Below, one piece after another: positions 32,694-36,826 of a DNA stretch of 36,826 bases. Within the stretch, counting starts at the first letter, position 1. Each line of letters begins with the position of its first letter. The position numbers and the translations under genes were made by a program. Source of the stretch: Solirubrobacteraceae bacterium (GTDB lineage Bacteria; Actinomycetota; Thermoleophilia; Solirubrobacterales; Solirubrobacteraceae); the NCBI GenBank assembly GCA_030447785.1, contig JAUJOF010000015.1, positions 1 to 36,826 of the forward strand, in the 5' to 3' direction. The notes under the pieces are model-generated. The model searched no databases and was not told the origin of the DNA. It worked only from the letters and a program-made list of their open reading frames with translations.

Positions 32694-34070
32694 CTAGTGC
32701 GCCGAGGGGATCGGGTGGTTGGAGCGGAACAGGTCCTCGGGGTCGTACGCCGCCTTGACCTCGCCCAGGCGCCGGTAGGCGTCGGGGCGGTAGATCGTCG
32801 CGGTGTCGACCGGCCGCTCCGCGAAGTTGAGGTACACCGAGCCCGACTCGTACGGGGCGAGCGCCGCGCGGGTGAGGGCGAAATGCGCCTCGAGCGCGGC
32901 GGTGACGCCCGGGTCCATGGGAATCCCCCCCGCGAAGAACAGGTACTCGCCGTTGAAGGACCCGAGGGCCCCGGCGTCCTGGGGCACCCGTCCGAGCGCG
33001 CCGCCGAGGTGGCGAAGCTCGACCATCAGCAGCGGCGAGCCCGTCGCCGGATCGGCCACCTCGAGTAGCGCGTCGAGGGCGGCCGCTGGCAACGCGCGCA
33101 GCATCGTGTGGTCGGAGTGGCCGGGCATCGGCTCCTCGGGGTCCATGTGGATCTGCTGGAGGGCCGGCGCCGGGATGGTGGCGAAGGTGTCCATCTCCGG
33201 TCCCAACGCCCGCAGCGGCTCGACGAACCCGCGCGCCTCCTGCGGGTCTCCGGCGATGGCACCATCGATGATCACGAAGGCGCGCCCACGCATCGGCTCG
33301 GGGACCTCGGGCAGCGGCGGGAACTGCAGGATGCGCGCCGAGGTGGTCACGTCCTCCGGGACGGTCTGCGTCCATTCGCGCCAGGCGTGCATGACCTCCG
33401 AGAGCCGCTCCGCCGGCCACATCATCGCGCCGGCGTAGCTCTCGGAGATCGGGAACAGCCGGAACTCGAGGGCGGTCACCGCGGCGAAGCTCCCGCCCCC
33501 GCCGCGCAGGGCCCAGAAGAGGTCGGGGTCGTGGTCGGCGTCGACACGGCGCGTCTCGCCATCGGCGGTCACGACGTCGGCGGCCAGGACGTGGTTGGTG
33601 GCCAGGCCGTACTTGCGCCCAAGCCAGCTCAGCCCACCCCCCAGCGAGTAGCCGACCACGCCGACGTCGGGCGAGGAGCCGCCGAGGGCCGCCAGCCCGT
33701 GCTCGTGCGCGGGGCCGGTGGCCTCCATCCACAGCACGCCGGCCTCGACGCGGGCGCGCCGGTTTTGGGCGTCGATCGAGACGCCGCGCATCTGCGAGGT
33801 CTTGAGCAGGACGGTGTCCTCGAGCGAGGCGATCGCCGTCGCGTTGTGGCCGGTGCCCTGCGGTGCGACACGCAGGCCGTTGTCGCGGGCGAAGCGCACC
33901 GTGGCGGCGACGTCGGCGGCGGAGACCGGGAGGGCCACGGCGGCGGGGCGCTGGTCGGCAGCGAGGTTCCAGGCCATGCGGACCTCGTCGAAGCCGGGGT
34001 CTCCTGGCAGGACGAAGCGGCCGTCGAGGGCGGGGCGGGCGCCGGGGCGGGTGTGGGTCGTGATGGTCAT
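32694..34070 (-). CDS. FAD-binding (PCMH/BBE-type) oxidoreductase
   Basis: From the ATG at 34070 (AGGAGG upstream) the 458-residue enzyme has the vanillyl-alcohol-oxidase type FAD domain: PVSAADVAATVRFARDNGLR, VAPQGTGHNATA with the His that usually bonds the flavin 8-alpha carbon, VEAGVLWMEA, GVVGYSLGGGLSWLGRKYGL and ADVVTADGETRRVDADHDPD, then LFWALRGGGGSFAAVTALEF. It ends with the BBE motif YDPEDLFRSNHPI. The Cys used for a second flavin bond in bicovalent members is replaced (VGYSLGG), so single attachment is predicted. Such enzymes oxidise sugars, alcohols or alkaloid-like compounds. The substrate is unknown. There is no signal peptide. Confidence 0.93.
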   Translation of the reverse strand: MTITTHTRPGARPALDGRFVLPGDPGFDEVRMAWNLAADQRPAAVALPVSAADVAATVRFARDNGLRVAPQGTGHNATAIASLEDTVLLKTSQMRGVSIDAQNRRARVEAGVLWMEATGPAHEHGLAALGGSSPDVGVVGYSLGGGLSWLGRKYGLATNHVLAADVVTADGETRRVDADHDPDLFWALRGGGGSFAAVTALEFRLFPISESYAGAMMWPAERLSEVMHAWREWTQTVPEDVTTSARILQFPPLPEVPEPMRGRAFVIIDGAIAGDPQEARGFVEPLRALGPEMDTFATIPAPALQQIHMDPEEPMPGHSDHTMLRALPAAALDALLEVADPATGSPLLMVELRHLGGALGRVPQDAGALGSFNGEYLFFAGGIPMDPGVTAALEAHFALTRAALAPYESGSVYLNFAERPVDTATIYRPDAYRRLGEVKAAYDPEDLFRSNHPIPSAH

Positions 34071-34391
34071 CTGGCTCCTCCTTGAGTGGGAAATCCGTCT
34101 GGTCGAAGCTTCGCCCCGCGGCGGACCGCTTCCCATACGGCAGGCTCGCCAGTGGCGGTGCGGCTAACCGGCCTGCGCAGGGCACGCCAGCCGTGCTCCC
34201 GGTCCCGGCGACGCGGGCCTGTTGGAGGGCCAGGACGTCGTGGGCAAGATCCTGCTCGAGCAAGGGGGCCAGCAGCGTGGTGTCGCTTCGTGGCCCGGGC
34301 CCACCTCCGGCGACCACCTGGCCGCCTGGCCGTCCCCGTCACCCGGGGCCCGCTGCGGCCCCGTGTAACCAGGCCGGGTACGCTGGCGTCC
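34071..34391. other. Divergent intergenic region
   Basis: These 321 bases separate the oxidoreductase start from the lipoprotein start and should contain both promoters. CGGGGCC, a 6-base loop and GGCCCCG form a 7-bp hairpin at 34344-34363, 28 bases before the lipoprotein ATG. No gene is supported, although the lipoprotein's frame is open throughout. Confidence 0.4.
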
Positions 34392-34853
34392 ATGCCTTCC
34401 GCCCGAGTCCTCGCCCTCCTGACCGTCCCCGCTCTCGTCTTGGCCGCCTGTGGCGGCTCGCCGCCGTCGCGGGAGGAGTTCGCCGAGCAGGCCAACCGCA
34501 TCTGCGCCGAGGCCCAGCAGGAGGTGCAGCAGCAGGCCCGCGAGAACGCCGACCAAGAGCCCGAGCAGGCGCTCGACTCGGCCACCGACCAGCTGCGGGG
34601 CATCATCGACGACCTGCGCGACCTCGACCGGCCCGAGGGCCGGGCCGGGGACCTGGCCGAGCGCTACGTCGAAGGGCTCGAGCAGCAGCTCGAGCGCGGC
34701 CTGCCGGTCCTCGAGCGCTTCCAGGAGGCGCTCGAGTCCCGGGACCAGCAGGCCATCCGGAGGGCCGCGCGGGAGGCGCAGGCCCTTCAGAGCCAGGGCG
34801 CCGAGCTGCGAAGGCTGGCCGAACAGTTGGGCCTCGATCAGTGCCAGCAGTAG
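34392..34853 (+). CDS. Small lipoprotein, paralogue of the one at 22794-23258
   Basis: From ATG 34392 the 153-residue product starts with MPSARVLALLTVPALVLAAC, a good signal and lipobox (VLAAC). It continues with GGSPPSREEFAEQANRICAE, a Gln-rich helix, a DLDRPEGRAGDLAERYVEGL motif, ESRDQQAIRRAAREAQALQS and a terminal LGLDQCQQ. The frame is open upstream, but the signal peptide fixes the start. Alignment with 22794-23258 covers the whole length and keeps the two non-lipid cysteines. The mature protein should be a helical bundle on the outer face of the membrane. Function unknown. Confidence 0.85.
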   Translation: MPSARVLALLTVPALVLAACGGSPPSREEFAEQANRICAEAQQEVQQQARENADQEPEQALDSATDQLRGIIDDLRDLDRPEGRAGDLAERYVEGLEQQLERGLPVLERFQEALESRDQQAIRRAAREAQALQSQGAELRRLAEQLGLDQCQQ

Positions 34854-34878
34854 TCCGGGCGCGGCTTGTGCAGCGGCT

Positions 34879-35181
34879 CTAGGCCGCCGGGTCGATCTCC
34901 TCCTCGGGGTCGGGCCGCGGCTCGACCTCGCCGAGCGCCCGCGGGCGCGGCAGGCGCGCCTCGATCGCGTCGAGGCGCGCGCGTAGCGGCGCGGCGGTCG
35001 GGCCTATCACGCCGCGCTCTGCCGCGCTGAACTCCGGCCAGCCCGCGCGCAGCTCGGCCAGTCCCGTGGCGGCGGCCTCGGCCCGCTCGCGGGCGGCCCC
35101 AGCGGCGTCCTCGGCCAGCGCCTCCTCCGCTGCGGTCAGCTCGAGCGAGACCGCGGCCAAGGCCTTGAGGTGGGCGTCCAC
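34879..35181 (-). CDS. Small helical protein of unknown function
   Basis: GTG 35181 with GAGGG just upstream gives a 100-residue product. It has a long helix pair (LKALAAVSLELTAAEEALAE, ARERAEAAATGLAELRAGWP), then EFSAAERGVIGPTAAPLRAR, LDAIEARLPRPRAL and an acidic tail ending EEEIDPAA. There is no signal or membrane segment. The frame stays open further upstream, but that part is Arg/Pro-rich and unlike coding sequence. I do not recognise the family. The gene converges with the lipoprotein, 25 bases from its stop. Confidence 0.6.
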   Translation of the reverse strand: MDAHLKALAAVSLELTAAEEALAEDAAGAARERAEAAATGLAELRAGWPEFSAAERGVIGPTAAPLRARLDAIEARLPRPRALGEVEPRPDPEEEIDPAA

Positions 35182-35326
35182 GGCCCTCGATGATAAAGGC
35201 CCGGCTGGCCGCCAACGCCGGCGGCAGCAGGGATGGCGCCGCTGAGGGCGAACCCTGGAGGGACGCGGCGGCCCCTCCGAAGAGCGCCGCGAAGTGGCTG
35301 ATGAACCGATCTCAGAACGCAAGTCC

Positions 35327-35348
35327 TTGACAAGTGCTGTTTCATAAT
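35327..35348 (+). promoter_or_regulatory. Possible promoter elements upstream of the riboswitch
   Basis: TTGACA (35327-35332) is a perfect -35 hexamer and CATAAT (35343-35348) is close to a -10 hexamer, in an unusually AT-rich patch just before the c-di-AMP riboswitch. Their spacing is only 10 bases, too short for a normal sigma-70 promoter, so at most one may be used as such. Confidence 0.3.
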
Positions 35349-35351
35349 GCG

Positions 35352-35489
35352 CTGAACGCCGAGTCCGCCGCTGCGGTGGCGGAGCGGGGGATCCGAAGTG
35401 ACCTGTCCAGGTCGCAGGGGCGAGTCGTCGCCAGAGTGCGATGTAGCGCGTGTCTTTGCGTGCGAGCCCGTCAGCTAACCCCGTAGGCG
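35352..35489 (+). ncRNA. Cyclic di-AMP riboswitch (ydaO/yuaA type)
   Basis: The leader carries the actinobacterial ydaO pattern in order: ACGCCGAGTCCGCC, then GGCGGAGCGGGGGATCC, a diverged form of the GGGGTGAATC element (AGGGGCGAGTCG), and the closing GAGCCCGTCAGCTAACCCCG and TAGGCG. These are the strand segments that form the two symmetric ligand sites. In actinobacteria this riboswitch stands before cell-wall hydrolase genes and lowers their expression when c-di-AMP is high. Here it ends 30 bases before the GTG of an M23 peptidase. Confidence 0.88.
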
Positions 35490-35519
35490 ACCAAAGACGA
35501 CCCCCCGCCTAGGAGACCC

Positions 35520-36826
35520 GTGTTCGTATCCCATCTGGCCTCGCCAGCTGACCAGCCGGAGCGTGACCTCGCCTGTGCCGACCTCTGGGGGCGCTCCCTC
35601 GAGCGCTCGCGCCGTCGGCGTGAGGTGGCCGCGCTGCATCGCAAGCACGCCCCCCGCCGCAAGGGCGTCTCGCTGGCCATGAGCGCCGCGCTGCTGGCCT
35701 CGCCGATGGTCCCGATGGCCTCCGCGGCCGGCGGCGGCAACGGGAGCACGCCGACCGAGGAGACCGGCTCTGCCGACGCGGAGGGCGTGCTGGCGGGGGA
35801 CGCGATCCTGCGCCAAGGGGACACCGGCACGGCAGTGGCGGCGGCGCAGAGAAAGCTGGCCGTCGATGACGACGGCATCTTCGGGCCGATCACGGAGGGT
35901 GCGGTCGCAGACTTCCAAGGTCGCACCGGGCTTCCCGTTACCGGCGCGATCGATGCACGCACGTGGACCGAGCTGTTCCGCGCCGCCGTGACCTTCGTGC
36001 CCGAGGGCTCGCCCGCCGCCCAGGCCGTCCAGTCATCGACGAGCGCCGAGCCGGCCGCCGAGCCCGAGCCGGCCGCCGAGCCCGCTTCGGCCGCCGAGCC
36101 CGCAGACGAAGAGGGCGACAGCGCCCCGACCGCCCGGGCGACGAGCAACGACGAGGCCCAGGCTCCGAGCGACGAATCGTCCGACTCCTCGAGCCGGCGC
36201 ACCGCCTCCTCGGGCGGCGACGACTCGTCCGACCGCGAGGCGCGCAGTCAGCGCGAGCCCGAGGAGCGCGAGGCCCGCAGCCAGCGCGAGCCCGAGGAGC
36301 GCGAGGCCCGCAGCCAGCGCGACCTCGAGGAGCGCGAGGGCGGCGCCCGCCCCGAGGCCGGCGTGAACCGCGAGAGCGATGTCAACCGTGGCGCCGACGT
36401 CTCCGACATCCTCGCGCCGGTGGTCCCCCGTGGTGGCGACTGCGCCACCGGAAAGCTGGCGACCCCCACCCAGGGGGTGCGCACCAGCGGCTTCGGCGAC
36501 GGGCGCAACCACGGCGGCATCGACATCGGCGCGCCGATGGGTACAGCGGTGCGTGCCGCCCTGTGTGGCACGGTCACTCAGGCCGGCGCGCAGGGCGCCT
36601 ACGGCAACATCGTGTGCATCCGCCACACCGCCTCCTTCTCGACCTGCTACGCCCACCTGTCGAGCATCAACACCCGTGCGGGCGCCTACGTCCAGGTCGG
36701 CCAGCTCATCGGCCGCGTCGGCTCCACCGGGCGCTCCACCGGACCCCACCTGCACTTCGAGACCCGGGTCAACGGTCGCGGCGAGGATCCCGACCAGTAC
36801 ATGAAGGGGGGCAAGCGCGTGCCGGG
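35520..36826 (+). CDS. Secreted peptidoglycan-binding and M23-family endopeptidase (3' end outside window)
   Basis: The GTG at 35520 follows AGGAG and the riboswitch. The first ~48 residues are a charged extension before a signal peptide core (VSLAMSAALLASPMVPMASA). The mature protein has a peptidoglycan-binding_1 domain (LRQGDTGTAVAAAQRKLAVD, DGIFGPITEGAVADFQGRTG), a long Ala/Glu/Ser linker with three tandem REARSQREPEE-type repeats, and an M23 LytM domain with TSGFGDGRNHGGIDIGAPMG (His and Asp zinc ligands), CYAHLSSI and GPHLHFE. Such enzymes cut peptide cross-bridges of the wall. The catalytic domain is essentially complete at the window edge. Two cysteine pairs may form disulfides. Confidence 0.93.
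   Translation, partial: MFVSHLASPADQPERDLACADLWGRSLERSRRRREVAALHRKHAPRRKGVSLAMSAALLASPMVPMASAAGGGNGSTPTEETGSADAEGVLAGDAILRQGDTGTAVAAAQRKLAVDDDGIFGPITEGAVADFQGRTGLPVTGAIDARTWTELFRAAVTFVPEGSPAAQAVQSSTSAEPAAEPEPAAEPASAAEPADEEGDSAPTARATSNDEAQAPSDESSDSSSRRTASSGGDDSSDREARSQREPEEREARSQREPEEREARSQRDLEEREGGARPEAGVNRESDVNRGADVSDILAPVVPRGGDCATGKLATPTQGVRTSGFGDGRNHGGIDIGAPMGTAVRAALCGTVTQAGAQGAYGNIVCIRHTASFSTCYAHLSSINTRAGAYVQVGQLIGRVGSTGRSTGPHLHFETRVNGRGEDPDQYMKGGKRVP
36234..36332 (+). repeat. Three tandem 33-bp repeats in the M23 peptidase linker
   Basis: Units at 36234-36266, 36267-36299 and 36300-36332 each encode REARSQREPEE or its close variant (the third has DLEE). The charged repeats extend the linker between the binding and peptidase domains and probably vary in number between strains. 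Confidence 0.85.

Noticed and set aside
34190..34270. Possible end of a zinc-type quinone reductase (LLEGQDVVGKILLE)
   Set aside because: The resemblance covers only a dozen residues and nothing upstream supports it.
1..36826. CRISPR arrays, transposases, integrases and phage genes
   Set aside because: I found no spaced direct repeats of CRISPR type, no DDE or recombinase motifs and no phage structural genes. The tRNA-like remnant is not flanked by an integrase.

Overview
The window is very GC-rich, densely coded bacterial chromosome with no plasmid, phage or transposase genes. The actinobacterial-type c-di-AMP riboswitch ahead of an M23 peptidase, the many ECF sigma factors, the adenosylcobalamin-dependent ribonucleotide reductase, the DUF1697, DUF4242 and YCII/DGPF families and the heavy use of GTG/TTG starts point to Actinomycetota. 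The class Thermoleophilia (Solirubrobacterales-like) is my best guess; that is an inference from gene style, not a database match.

Layout, left half. A Crp/Fnr-type regulator runs in from the left edge, followed by a secreted glycosidase-like TIM-barrel protein and a convergent lipoprotein. A membrane acyl desaturase and a PucR-type regulator are divergent around a perfect 15-bp palindrome. Next come an ECF sigma factor overlapping a membrane anti-sigma-like partner (ATGA), a stand-alone HD-GYP protein, a conserved small protein, and an SRPBCC-TetR operon preceded by an array of TTAGC/GCTAA half-sites. The large nrdJ gene (8904-11837) follows, with hairpins in its leader.

Middle. A frameshifted secreted Gly-rich protein and an O-antigen-ligase-type membrane protein are divergent. 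A 5.9-kb gene then encodes a 1977-residue coiled-coil protein ending in one C-terminal membrane helix, transcribed behind thymidylate kinase (tmk). Divergent from tmk, only 29 bp away, is the DNA polymerase III delta-prime gene (holB, without the usual zinc cysteines), followed by a small lipoprotein. A close paralogue of that lipoprotein lies near the right end (34392-34853).

Right half. The accessory-looking stretch 23.3-32.3 kb holds a degenerate tRNA-Thr-like sequence, DUF1697 and DUF4242 proteins, a truncated membrane gene, a STAND ATPase that has lost its C-terminal HTH, an ECF42 sigma with its DGPF partner, a SnoaL-tailed ECF sigma, a STAS protein, a LysR remnant, an SDR and a HAD phosphatase. 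Four genes or remnants between 28.1 and 31.9 kb each show one single-base frameshift, so this part is either decaying or poorly sequenced. A covalent-flavin oxidoreductase, the second lipoprotein, a small helical protein and the riboswitch-controlled M23 peptidase (cut by the window end) close the window.

The best candidates for unusual biology are the giant tail-anchored coiled-coil protein, the paired lipoproteins, the zinc-less delta-prime subunit with its divergent arrangement, and the well-defined operator candidates.
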